Part shown: one piece after another, positions 1 through 7,677 of the stretch | Numbering within the stretch: the first letter of the stretch is position 1 | How the letters are laid out: every line of letters begins with the position of its first letter | Assembly: GCA_002343455.1 (NCBI GenBank) | Contig: DDSR01000209.1 | Coordinates: forward strand, 1-15,449 | Length of the DNA stretch: 15,449 bases | DNA from: Deltaproteobacteria bacterium UBA2385 | GTDB taxonomy: Bacteria > Myxococcota_A > UBA796 > UBA2385 | Direction of reading: 5' to 3' | The notes under the pieces: model-generated | Database searches by the model: none | Seen by the model: only the letters and a program-made list of their open reading frames with translations | What the model was told of the DNA's origin: nothing | Program-made: the position numbers and the translations under genes

Positions 1-326
1 TTGGTAGACGGGGAGCTGTTCCTCGGTGCGAATGCGCAGGGCCTCGTCGAGCTGGCCGCGGGCCTGCAGGATGTCGGCGATTTTGCCCATGGTGACGGCT
101 TTCTCGCGCACATCACCGAGGCGTTGGTAGACGGGGAGCTGTTCCTCGGTGCGAATGCGCAGGGCCTCGTCGAGCTGGCCGCGGGCCTCCAGGATGTCGG
201 CGATTTGGCCCATGGTGACGGCTGTGGAGTGCACATCGCCGAGGCGTTGGTAGACGGGGAGCTCTTCCTCGGTGCGAATGCGCAGGGCCTCGTCGAGCTG
301 GCCGCGGGCCTCCAGGATGTCGGCGA
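1..326 (-). repeat. 123-bp tandem repeat encoding 41-residue TPR-like units
   Basis: Units start at 1, 124 and 247, each 123 bp, so the frame is kept. The first two units differ at 8 of 123 positions. The third matches the second at 79 of the first 80 bases and diverges after about 326. Each unit encodes a helix pair with the cores ADILxARGQLDEALRIRTEE and LPVYQRLGDV. The units correspond to residues 947-987, 906-946 and 865-905 of the CHAT-STAND-TPR protein. The array probably continues beyond the window. The near-identity in DNA implies recent duplication or gene conversion. Confidence 0.92.
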
Positions 327-2961
327 CTCTGCCCGCGCAGATGGCGGCGGCGCGCTCATCTCCTGCCTCCACCGCTGCCTCTCGGGCCTGGCTGGAAAGC
401 ACGAGCGCCCCTTCTGCATCTCCCTCGGTGCTGGCCATCTCCGCCTGGCGCAGCAAGAGCGCCCCCCGAGTAAACGCGTCGCCGGTCCCATCCCAGGACT
501 TCACCACGCGCCGCAGGTCCGTGGCATCAGGCTCGCCCGAGGTGTCCGCGAATCCATGAAGGTCGAAGAGGACCATCGCCAGGCCAGCAGAGACCTCCAA
601 CCCGGCCCGCTCCACCAGGCGCAAGACCGACTCGCCCTGCCGCGCCGCCTCTCGGGTCTCATGCTGCGCTTCCAACTGCCGCAGCGCAGGCCCCGCCAGC
701 GTCTGGAGCCGCCGCGCGTCGCCCGCCTCCAGCGCGAGGCGGTAGGCTTCCAGGGAGGCGGGAGGAGGGAGCTCGACCAGCCCCCAGGCGGCCTCCAGCG
801 CGTCCAGTGCGACCGGTCGCAGCGCAGCCGCGGTGGCGGCGTCCAGGGACGGGAGATGGCTGCGGACCAGCTCGCCGGGCAGCAGCGCCGGTCGGTCCCG
901 CTGCACGCTGTCGGCGTGGCGCTCCAGCACCCCCAGGGCCCAGAGGCGCTCGATGCCGGCGGGGGGCGAGCTCAATCCCTGGTGCCGGCCCAGGGCCTCC
1001 AGCACCGAGGCGGGGACGGGCCAGCGGAAGAGGGTCGCAGCCACCGCCAGCTCCCGCTCGTCCGGGCGCAGCAGGCCGATCAAGGCCTCCAGGGCCACCC
1101 GGGCGTAGAAGTCGGCCACCGCGGGCTCGGTGACCGAGCGCGGATCGGCCTGGAGCTGGTCCAGCACCCTGGCGGCGGTGGCCGGGTCGCGCTCGGCCAG
1201 GGCCAGCAGGCGGGTGCTCAGGCCGGGGTTGCCAAGGCCGAGCTCCAGGCAGCGGGGCCGCAGGGGGCCGTCGATCTGGCCACCCTCGACCAGGCGCAGC
1301 CGCTCCTCGGGGGCGAGGCCGGAGAGGGCCTCGCGGTGCAGGCGCTGCGGGCCGGGGAGCTGGAAGTCAAAGCGGCTGGTCAGGATCAGGCGCGAGGCGC
1401 CCTCGCCGTCGAAGGCGCGCAGCACGTCCGTGAGCACCGGGGAGAAAGCCGGGGTGGGGATGACGGGGTCGCGCTCGCACAGCAGGACCTGCTCCAGGTC
1501 GTCGAGCACCAGCAGCAGGCGATGGGCGACGACAACCTCGCGCAGGGCCGGCAGCAAGGCGGCGGCGGCGTCTTGCTCCCAAGCGGGCTGCCACTTCAGG
1601 CGCCAGGGCTCGTCCTGGATCGCCCTCTCGACCTGCTCTAGGATGTTGCGCGCGTCGAGCTGGGCCGCGCCATGACAGACGACAAGGCGGTAAGGCTTCG
1701 CGTCCACGCAGAGCCGATCGGCCAGGCGGGCGGCAAGGCTGGACTTGCCCTGCTGGCCCGGCCCGTGCAGCAGCACGCCCAGGTGGTCGGCGCCGCGCAG
1801 GACCCTCAGGCAGCGCTTGAGCACCGAGCGCCGGCCGATGAAGCGGTCTGGGTGGGCGACGGGCACGTCGCGGTTTTCGCCGAAGAAGCGCACCCGGTTG
1901 AGCACCCGGCCGAAGCGCCGATCGCCGTTGATGTCGGCCAGAGGTGCCTCGGCGGAGGCGGGGCCCAGGTAGAGCCGGGCCAGGTGCCAGTCCTGGCTGT
2001 CGGGGCGCTGCAGCAGCCAGGCGCTCAGGCCCTCGCGCAGGGCCACCGCCGGGGACAGGCCGCGGGCGAGGTGGCCGTAGAGGTGTGCGGCGATGGAGCT
2101 GGCCTCGGCGTCGTGCACGTTGGCGGCCCAGCCCAGCACGGCCGGCACCCCTCGCTCCACCAGGGAGCGGGCCATCGGGCCGACCGGGCTGCCCGTCGCC
2201 GTTTGGCAGGCCGAGAGCAGGCAGAGGCCCAGCCCGCGGGCGTGGGCGCTCAGCTCGGCGAGGAGCTGGTCGACGGTGCAGGGGGCCGGGGCGCCGGCCT
2301 CGTCCTCCAGCAGCAGGACCGGGGAGGCCCCCGCCTGCCCGTGGCAGCTCAGGTGCAGCACGTCGACGGGCTGCAGGCGGGCCAGGCGCAACGCCAGCTG
2401 GTACAGCTCGCCGGACTCCTCGACCAGGCAGTCCAGCTCGATGCCCTGCACCGCGCGGGTGATCGCCGCCTCCTCGGCCTCGAAGGCGAGGCGAGTCTGC
2501 CCCTCGGGCGAGGCCGCCATGAAGAGCAGGCTGAGGGCATGAGGCGAGGGGGGCCGCGGCCTTGCGCGCTTGCCGGTCTGGACCCGGCGCACCGGCCAGC
2601 AGCGCAGGCCGCGCACCAAGAAGGCGGCGTCCTGGAGCGGTTTGCCCCCCGACGGGGGCCGGGAGGGGTCGCGCAAGATCTCCCACGGGGCGTCCAGGAA
2701 GGCCGGCTCGGAGGGCGGCGCACACAGCTCGATCAGCTCGTCAGCCGCTCGCTCCTGAAGGAGGGCGCCCCAGCCCTGATCCCCGTCCAGCCAGCGGTAG
2801 AGGCGGTTGCCGATCTCCGGCAGGCGCGCGTCGTAGCGGACCGGACCGGCGGCCTCGTCCCAGGCGCGGCCCAGCTCGGCCAGCACGGTCCGGTCGGCCT
2901 CGCCGAAGGGGCGGCGGTGCTCGTCCAGGTGGAGATAGGAGCCATGGATCTCGACGCGCAT
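1..2961 (-). CDS. CHAT protease - STAND ATPase - TPR protein (partial, C-terminus outside window)
   Basis: Reading the minus strand from the ATG at 2961 gives 987 codons without a stop, running off the left edge. GAGG lies 5 nt upstream of the start. Residues 1-140 resemble the N-terminal part of CHAT proteins (APWEILRD). The CHAT caspase-like domain spans about 145-335, with the expected catalytic pair visible: His207 in HLSCHG and Cys252 in LLSACQTA. A STAND/NB-ARC-like ATPase follows: Walker A GPGQQGKS at 401-408 (Lys406), Walker B LLLVLDD with Asp487-Asp488, and an arginine in LTSR (Arg530), then a probable winged-helix region. TPR-like helices begin near residue 800 and end the visible part as three 41-residue repeats. 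In known families the TPRs sense a ligand or partner, the ATPase oligomerises and the CHAT protease cleaves a target, often in cell death or defence. The target here is unknown and the biological role is inference. No membrane segment is evident. The 53-bp gap to ccoS would allow read-through. Confidence 0.9.
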   Translation of the reverse strand, partial: MRVEIHGSYLHLDEHRRPFGEADRTVLAELGRAWDEAAGPVRYDARLPEIGNRLYRWLDGDQGWGALLQERAADELIELCAPPSEPAFLDAPWEILRDPSRPPSGGKPLQDAAFLVRGLRCWPVRRVQTGKRARPRPPSPHALSLLFMAASPEGQTRLAFEAEEAAITRAVQGIELDCLVEESGELYQLALRLARLQPVDVLHLSCHGQAGASPVLLLEDEAGAPAPCTVDQLLAELSAHARGLGLCLLSACQTATGSPVGPMARSLVERGVPAVLGWAANVHDAEASSIAAHLYGHLARGLSPAVALREGLSAWLLQRPDSQDWHLARLYLGPASAEAPLADINGDRRFGRVLNRVRFFGENRDVPVAHPDRFIGRRSVLKRCLRVLRGADHLGVLLHGPGQQGKSSLAARLADRLCVDAKPYRLVVCHGAAQLDARNILEQVERAIQDEPWRLKWQPAWEQDAAAALLPALREVVVAHRLLLVLDDLEQVLLCERDPVIPTPAFSPVLTDVLRAFDGEGASRLILTSRFDFQLPGPQRLHREALSGLAPEERLRLVEGGQIDGPLRPRCLELGLGNPGLSTRLLALAERDPATAARVLDQLQADPRSVTEPAVADFYARVALEALIGLLRPDERELAVAATLFRWPVPASVLEALGRHQGLSSPPAGIERLWALGVLERHADSVQRDRPALLPGELVRSHLPSLDAATAAALRPVALDALEAAWGLVELPPPASLEAYRLALEAGDARRLQTLAGPALRQLEAQHETREAARQGESVLRLVERAGLEVSAGLAMVLFDLHGFADTSGEPDATDLRRVVKSWDGTGDAFTRGALLLRQAEMASTEGDAEGALVLSSQAREAAVEAGDERAAAICAGRVADILEARGQLDEALRIRTEEELPVYQRLGDVHSTAVTMGQIADILEARGQLDEALRIRTEEQLPVYQRLGDVREKAVTMGKIADILQARGQLDEALRIRTEEQLPVYQ

Positions 2962-2972
2962 GGGGACCTCGC

Positions 2973-2985
2973 GGGTCTTGGACCC
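2973..2985. promoter_or_regulatory. Small perfect inverted repeat between ccoS and the CHAT gene
   Basis: GGGTC-TTG-GACCC is a 5-bp perfect stem with a 3-nt loop, placed 12 bp before the CHAT-STAND start. No T-run follows on the minus strand, so it is not a typical intrinsic terminator. It could be a 13-bp operator or an mRNA hairpin just upstream of the ribosome binding site. It could also be chance. Confidence 0.3.
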
Positions 2986-3014
2986 TACCACGGCTGACCT
3001 GCTGCCGAACCTCC

Positions 3015-3152
3015 TCAGTCCTCCTCCAGCATCCGCAGCGGCGGGTCGTCGAGATCGTCAAACTGCCCCTGCCGCACCGCCCGCAGGTACAGCACCAGGA
3101 AGGTGCCCGACAGCAGCAGCGCCGCCGGGATCAAGAAGAACACCGCGTTCAT
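3015..3152 (-). CDS. ccoS: CcoS, cbb3 oxidase maturation protein
   Basis: A 45-residue protein with one N-terminal membrane helix (about 4-23) and an acidic tail (QFDDLDDPP, then LEED). This is the usual size and layout of CcoS/FixS, a small membrane protein needed to put heme and copper cofactors into the CcoN subunit of cbb3 oxidase. The ATG at 3152 overlaps the TGA of ccoI (ATGA), which indicates translational coupling and fixes the start. It is the last recognisable cco gene of the operon. Identity rests on position after ccoI plus the short TM-and-acidic-tail pattern, and is secure. Confidence 0.93.
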   Translation of the reverse strand: MNAVFFLIPAALLLSGTFLVLYLRAVRQGQFDDLDDPPLRMLEED

Positions 3153-5455
3153 CGCTGCCCCCTGAGAACACGACCCTCGACCGACATGGCCCCGGCGATG
3201 ACCAGCCCGCTGGACAGCGGCATCAGCACGGCCGCCACCAGCGGGTTGATCAGCCCGAACATGGCCAGCAGCACCGTCGCGACGTTGTAGACCACCGATC
3301 GCCACACGCTGATCCGCCCCACCCGCGCCGCGGCCCGCGCGGCCAGCAGGCCGCTGCGCAATGCGTCGACCCGCTCGCCGACCAGGATGCCGTCGGCGAC
3401 GAGGACGCTGCTGGCGGCGCCGTGGCCCATGGCGATGCCGACGTCGGCCTCGGCCAGGGCGGGGCCGTCGTTGACGCCGTCGCCGACGAACATCACATGA
3501 CGACCCTCGGCCCGGCGGGCGGCGATCCAGGCGGCCTTGTCCTCGGGCGAGCGGGCGGCCAGCACCTGGTCGATGCCGGCCTGGGCGGCGATCTCCCGGG
3601 CGACCTCGGGGTGGTCACCGGTGAGCAGCACGACCTGGACGCCGAGGGCCTTCAGGCCGCTGACGGCGGCGACGGCCTCTTCTCGCAGGCGATCGCGGAG
3701 GTGGATGCGGCCGAGCAGGGCGCCGCCCTCCTCCCGGACCTCGACGACGCCGGCCCCGCCGCTCTGTACGCGCCAGAGGCGACCGTCTACCAGGCCCTCG
3801 ATGCCCTGGCCGGGGGTCTCGCGGACCCGCTCGCCGAGGGGGAGGGGGATGCCGCGGGCGCCGGCCTCGTCGACGATGGCCCGGGCGATGGGGTGCACGC
3901 TGGCGCGCTCGATGCCGGCGGCGATGCGCAGGACGCGGTCCTCGGCGGCGACGACCCGGGGCTGGCCCCAGGTGAGCGTCCCGGTCTTGTCCAGCGCGAT
4001 CAGATCGACCTGCGAGGTGCGGCGGACGGCGTCTCCCCCCCGAAGCAGCAGACCCCGGCGGGCGGCGGCCCCGAGCCCGGCGTGGGCGGCCAGGGGCGCG
4101 GCCAGCGCGAGGGCGCAGGGGCAGGCGACGACCAGCACGGCGACGGTGATCTCCAGCGCGTGGGCGGGGCCATCGAGAACAGTCCATACCCCAAAGGTGA
4201 TAGCGGCGGCGAGCAGGGTGAGGCCGACGAACCAGGGGGCGAGGCGGTCGGCAGTGGTGGGCTCGGGGGGGCGGGAGGCGGCCTCGCGCAGCAGATCGGC
4301 CATCCGGGCGAGCATGGACTCGGCGGCGGGGGCCTGGACCTGCACCCGCAGGTGGCCCTCGGCCAGCACGGCGCCAGCGATGACGGTGCGGCCGGGGCCG
4401 ACGGCGACGGCCTCGCTCTCGCCGGTGAGCAGGCCCATCTGTACGCGGCCGTGGCCCTCGAGCACGCGGCCGTCGGCGGCGATCTCCTCGCCCGCGGCGA
4501 GCTCGATGCGGTCGCCGGCGCGCAGCTCGGAGGCGGGGATCTCTTCGAGTCCCATCGGGGTGATGCGACGCGCTCGGGAGGGGGCCTGGACGGCCAGGGC
4601 CTGGGCGGCCTCGGCGGCGCGGCGGCGGCCTCTCTGTTCGAGGACCTTGCCGACAAGCAGCAGCGCGACCAGCATGGTCAGGCTGTCCAGCCAGCCCTCG
4701 CGCCCGACCAGGGTCGCGTACAGTCCGTGCGCGTAGACGGCGGCGACGGCCAGGGCGATCGGCAGGTCCATGTGCAGCAGGCGATGCCGCAGGCCGTTGA
4801 TGGCGCCTTGGAAGAAGGGCGCGGCCGAGTAGAAGGTGACCGGCGTGGCCAGCAGCAGCGAGACCCAGCGGAAGAGGACCTGGAAGCCCTCGTCCATGCC
4901 CGAGAACCAGCCCAGATAGACGGCCGCGGCGATCATCATCACGTTGCCGGCGGCGAAGGCGGCGACCCCCAGGCGGTTGAGCAGGTCCCGGTCGTCGGTG
5001 GGCGCGGCGTCGACGGCCCGGGGGCTGTAGCCGAGCAGGCTGACCCGCTGCAGGGCCTCCTCCAGGCTGGCGGTCCGCGGATCCCAGCGCACCCGTGCGG
5101 CCCCGGTGCCGTAGCTGACCTGGGCCTGGACCACGCCGGGGGCGTCCAGCATGACCCGCTCGGTCAGCCAGGTGCAGGCGGCGCAGCGCAGGCCGTCGAC
5201 GTGGAAGGTGGCCTCGACACAGCCGTCGGGCAGCGTCTGGCGGGGGATCTGCGCCCAGCTGAGGCTGCTGCGCCCCTGGGGGCGGGCGGGCAGCACATCG
5301 CGCTTCGCGAAATAGGCCTCCAGGCCGGCGCCGTGCACCATCACGGAGGCGGTCTCGCAGCCGGGGCAGCAGAAGGCCTCGCCGGGGCCCTCGGCCTCGA
5401 CCCCGGCCCCGCACCAGGCGCAGGGACGTACCTCGCGCCGCACCGCCAGGCTCAC
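3149..5455 (-). CDS. ccoI: CcoI/FixI copper-translocating P1B-type ATPase
   Basis: A 768-residue heavy-metal P-type ATPase. The cysteine-rich N-terminus typical of CcoI is present (Cys12/Cys15 and Cys29-Cys30-Cys33), then a metal-binding domain with CAAC at 91-94. The TGES actuator motif is at 344-347, the membrane metal site CPC at 445-447, the phosphorylated aspartate Asp489 in DKTGT, and a C-terminal GDGVND hinge. CcoI-type ATPases export copper to the periplasmic side for assembly of the CuB centre of cbb3 oxidase. The start is a GTG overlapping the stop of the small upstream gene (GTGA), and the 3' end overlaps ccoS (ATGA). All key residues are intact, so it should be functional. The flanking cco genes separate it from a general CopA. 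Confidence 0.97.
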   Translation of the reverse strand: MSLAVRREVRPCAWCGAGVEAEGPGEAFCCPGCETASVMVHGAGLEAYFAKRDVLPARPQGRSSLSWAQIPRQTLPDGCVEATFHVDGLRCAACTWLTERVMLDAPGVVQAQVSYGTGAARVRWDPRTASLEEALQRVSLLGYSPRAVDAAPTDDRDLLNRLGVAAFAAGNVMMIAAAVYLGWFSGMDEGFQVLFRWVSLLLATPVTFYSAAPFFQGAINGLRHRLLHMDLPIALAVAAVYAHGLYATLVGREGWLDSLTMLVALLLVGKVLEQRGRRRAAEAAQALAVQAPSRARRITPMGLEEIPASELRAGDRIELAAGEEIAADGRVLEGHGRVQMGLLTGESEAVAVGPGRTVIAGAVLAEGHLRVQVQAPAAESMLARMADLLREAASRPPEPTTADRLAPWFVGLTLLAAAITFGVWTVLDGPAHALEITVAVLVVACPCALALAAPLAAHAGLGAAARRGLLLRGGDAVRRTSQVDLIALDKTGTLTWGQPRVVAAEDRVLRIAAGIERASVHPIARAIVDEAGARGIPLPLGERVRETPGQGIEGLVDGRLWRVQSGGAGVVEVREEGGALLGRIHLRDRLREEAVAAVSGLKALGVQVVLLTGDHPEVAREIAAQAGIDQVLAARSPEDKAAWIAARRAEGRHVMFVGDGVNDGPALAEADVGIAMGHGAASSVLVADGILVGERVDALRSGLLAARAAARVGRISVWRSVVYNVATVLLAMFGLINPLVAAVLMPLSSGLVIAGAMSVEGRVLRGQR

Positions 5456-5577
5456 CGCTGGCCCTCCGTATAGGAGGCCTCCACCTGGACGGGGTTCTGC
5501 AGGGCCTTGTAGAGCATGAAAACGTTGACCGCGACGACGGACAACAGGGAGAGCACGATCCCGACGATCCAGCGCAT
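5452..5577 (-). CDS. ccoH: Minimal CcoH/FixH-like membrane anchor (41 aa)
   Basis: A 41-residue protein: one membrane helix (about 4-24), then ALQNPVQVEASYTEGQR. The segment AVNxxMxYxAL...V..SY.EG resembles the N-terminal helix and first periplasmic stretch of CcoH/FixH, an assembly factor usually near 150-170 residues. Here the gene stops right after that stretch. It sits in the ccoH position between ccoG and ccoI. It starts at an ATG sharing one base with the ccoG stop (TGATG), and its TGA overlaps the ccoI GTG. The downstream sequence is intact ccoI N-terminus, so this is not a simple frameshift. The ccoH assignment is by position and short motif only; it may be an independent small membrane protein. 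Confidence 0.72.
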   Translation of the reverse strand: MRWIVGIVLSLLSVVAVNVFMLYKALQNPVQVEASYTEGQR

Positions 5578-6941
5578 CAGTTCACCTCGCTCGTGCCGCT
5601 CTTGAAGGTCCCGCCGACCGTCACCCGATCGAAGTCCGTGCTCAGCTCGAGCTCGAAGGAGCGGGTGCGATCGGCGTCGTTCGAGGGCGGCATGCGCACG
5701 ACGACGGGGATGCGGGTGGACTCGGTGGAGGACAGCTCGAGCGACGGCATCACCAGCTCGGCGCCCTCCAGGCCGCGCAGATCGACCTGGACGGGGACGG
5801 GGCCTTCGGCGCCGCTGTTGTTGGTGACCTGGAGGAAGAAGGTGTTGCGGACCCAGCCGTCGGCGTCCACGGTGTAGAGGGTGCCGGGCATACGGTTGAG
5901 GTTGGCCTCGATCGGGTGCCGTCCGGCGAGCAGGATGAAGAAGGCCGCCGAGAGCGCGGTCAGCAGCCCGCCGTAGGCGAAGGTGCGCGGGCGCAGCTTC
6001 TTGGAGGGCTGGCCCTGCTGGGCGGCGACGCTGGAGTACTGCACCAGGGAGGGCTGGTTGTCGACCTTGAGCATGACCTCGGTGCAGGCGTCGACACAGC
6101 GGGCGCAGCCGATGCACTCGAGCTGGAAGCCGTCGCGGATGTCGATGCCGGTCGGACAGACGACCACGCACTTCTTGCAGTCGATGCAGGCGCCGTGCTG
6201 GACCTCGGGCTCGGCCTTGCGCTGCCGGGAGGTGGCCCGCGGCTCGGACACGCTGACCCGGTACATCACGTTGAGCGAGTGGTCGTCGGTCAAGGCTCCC
6301 TGGAAGCGGGCGTAGGGGCAGAGGTAGATGCAGAACTGTTCACGGAACCAGGCGAAGTCCAGGAAGAGGGTCCCCGCGAAGAAGGTGGTCAGGCCATACG
6401 CGGCCGTCGAGGCGCCGCCGGTCCACAGCAGGCGGGGGTCGACGAAGAAGCCCATCAAGCTGAGCGAGAGGCCGACAGCGAGGGCGAGGTAGATGGCCCA
6501 GACGGCGAGCTGCTTGCGCCACCACTCGCCCGACCAGCGCTTGCTGGCGAGCTGCTTGCGGGCGCTGCGATCGCCTTGGATGAGCTTCTCGATCGGGCGG
6601 ATCAGCTCTTCGAGGAAGACGGTCTGCGGGCAGGCGTAGCCGCACCACATGCGCCCGTACAGCGAGGTGAAGAAGAAGAGCCCGAAGGCCAGCGAGAGCA
6701 GGATCAGGACGATGAAGATGGCGTCGTGCGGGGTGAAGGTCGCCCCCACCACGAAGAGCCGCCGCCCCGCCAGGTCCATTCGCAGGACCGGCTGGCCCCC
6801 GATGTTGATCCAGGGCGTACCCAGCAGGATGGCCATCAGGATCCAGCCGCTGATGCGGTGGAGCTTCTGAAAGCGCCCCTTCACGGACTGGGCGAACACC
6901 CAACGGCGCTTGCCGTCCTCTGTCTGACCGATGATGGACAT
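5577..6941 (-). CDS. ccoG: CcoG/FixG membrane iron-sulfur protein
   Basis: A 454-residue protein. Membrane helices lie near residues 33-48, 73-92, 147-165 and 183-198, with a further one near 330-345. Membrane-loop cysteine motifs GYACP and YLCPY surround them. A dicluster ferredoxin region follows with cysteines at 252, 255, 258, 262 and 276, 279, 282, 286, suited to two 4Fe-4S clusters. The C-terminal 110 residues match the Ig-like FixG_C domain. CcoG is a membrane cupric reductase supplying Cu(I) for cbb3 assembly. AGGAG at 6947-6951 lies 5 nt before the ATG and overlaps the ccoP stop. The length is normal and all cluster ligands are present. Confidence 0.96.
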   Translation of the reverse strand: MSIIGQTEDGKRRWVFAQSVKGRFQKLHRISGWILMAILLGTPWINIGGQPVLRMDLAGRRLFVVGATFTPHDAIFIVLILLSLAFGLFFFTSLYGRMWCGYACPQTVFLEELIRPIEKLIQGDRSARKQLASKRWSGEWWRKQLAVWAIYLALAVGLSLSLMGFFVDPRLLWTGGASTAAYGLTTFFAGTLFLDFAWFREQFCIYLCPYARFQGALTDDHSLNVMYRVSVSEPRATSRQRKAEPEVQHGACIDCKKCVVVCPTGIDIRDGFQLECIGCARCVDACTEVMLKVDNQPSLVQYSSVAAQQGQPSKKLRPRTFAYGGLLTALSAAFFILLAGRHPIEANLNRMPGTLYTVDADGWVRNTFFLQVTNNSGAEGPVPVQVDLRGLEGAELVMPSLELSSTESTRIPVVVRMPPSNDADRTRSFELELSTDFDRVTVGGTFKSGTSEVN

Positions 6942-6949
6942 GACAACTC

Positions 6950-7465
6950 CTACGGCTGCCCTGTACCCAGATCATGTACGAACGCAGCCACCTTGAACGC
7001 CTTTTCCGGACCCAGGATCGGGCCCCAGGGCGGCATTCCCTTCTCGGTCACGCCGTTGGTGACGACCCCCAGGATCTGCTCCCGGCTGTTGCCGTGGATC
7101 CAGACGTCATCGACCAGGCTGGGGCCGATGCCTCCCTCCAGGGTCGGGCCGTGGCAGGCGATGCAGTTGGTCTTGTAGATGGCCTCGCCCTCGGTCAGCA
7201 CCTCGGGGGTGACCGTCAGACCGGCGACCTGCTCGGCGGTCGGCTGCGGCCAGCGGATCGCGGCCGCGTCCATCTCCTGCTGCCACTCGCCGGCCTGGGA
7301 GCGTCCTCCCACGAAGTGGTAGTGCACCGCGTAGACCGGCGACCAGGCCACACAGAAGAGGAAGAGGCCCACCCACCAGCGGGGCAGACGGTTGTCGTAC
7401 TCCTCGATGCCATCGGCCTCGTCGGCGTGGCCGAGGACCTGGTCCTGCAAGGCGTCGTTGCTCAT
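6950..7465 (-). CDS. ccoP: CcoP, monoheme cytochrome c subunit of cbb3 oxidase
   Basis: A 171-residue protein: N-terminal cytoplasmic part with DNRLPRWW, one membrane helix (about 31-48), then a single cytochrome c domain. The heme site is CIACH (Cys101, Cys104, His105), with a likely axial Met144 in GMPPWG. It donates electrons from soluble cytochrome c towards CcoO and CcoN. Most CcoP proteins are about 300 residues with two c-type hemes; only one CxxCH is present here, so the second domain is missing. Both ends are firm: the ATG overlaps the ccoQ stop (ATGA), and the TAG lies 8 bp before ccoG. A single-domain CcoP is therefore the real product. Confidence 0.95.
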   Translation of the reverse strand: MSNDALQDQVLGHADEADGIEEYDNRLPRWWVGLFLFCVAWSPVYAVHYHFVGGRSQAGEWQQEMDAAAIRWPQPTAEQVAGLTVTPEVLTEGEAIYKTNCIACHGPTLEGGIGPSLVDDVWIHGNSREQILGVVTNGVTEKGMPPWGPILGPEKAFKVAAFVHDLGTGQP

Positions 7466-7677
7466 GGTCTGGCTCCGGAGGTGCGAGGCGCGGGGGTGAC
7501 CCCGGTCGAGCTGTCTTCGAGGGGCGCCTGGGCCATGCGGTCCATGTGCGGACGGTTGCCGGGCAACCACAGCCAGATGGCGTAGCCCACGAAGAAGAGG
7601 AAGAAGAAGATCGTCATGACGCCCATCAGCTGGCCGTCGGTGACGGCGCTGCGAGCGGCGTCGAAGACTGGGTTCAC
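7462..7677 (-). CDS. ccoQ: CcoQ, small cbb3 oxidase subunit
   Basis: A 71-residue protein with one membrane helix (about 17-38, rich in Phe) and a proline-rich tail. CcoQ is a small single-span subunit that stabilises the interaction of CcoP with the CcoNO core. It is recognised by position between ccoO and ccoP and by the helix ending in WLWLPGNR. It overlaps ccoO at its start and ccoP at its end, both by ATGA, so the three genes are translationally coupled. It is slightly longer than many CcoQ proteins because of the tail. Confidence 0.9.
   Translation of the reverse strand: MNPVFDAARSAVTDGQLMGVMTIFFFLFFVGYAIWLWLPGNRPHMDRMAQAPLEDSSTGVTPAPRTSGARP

Noticed and set aside
1..326. CRISPR or other non-coding repeat array
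   Set aside because: Units are 123 bp, contiguous, in frame and encode TPR-like helices; there are no spacers.
1..369. Diversity-generating retroelement target
   Set aside because: Differences between repeats are not restricted to adenines, and no reverse transcriptase or template repeat is in the window.
1..2997. Long open frames on the plus strand opposite the CHAT-STAND-TPR gene
   Set aside because: Their translations are low-complexity Gly/Ala/Arg-rich text with no family motif, while the minus frame gives clear CHAT, Walker and TPR motifs. High GC leaves antisense frames open.
2960..5473. 837-residue plus-strand frame opposite ccoI
   Set aside because: Antisense to an intact P-type ATPase with all motifs; Gly/Asp/Gln-rich translation typical of a shadow frame.
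5452..5577. ccoH broken by a frameshift
   Set aside because: The sequence after its stop is an intact ccoI N-terminus with the expected cysteines, with a GTGA overlap, so no lost CcoH domain follows in another frame.
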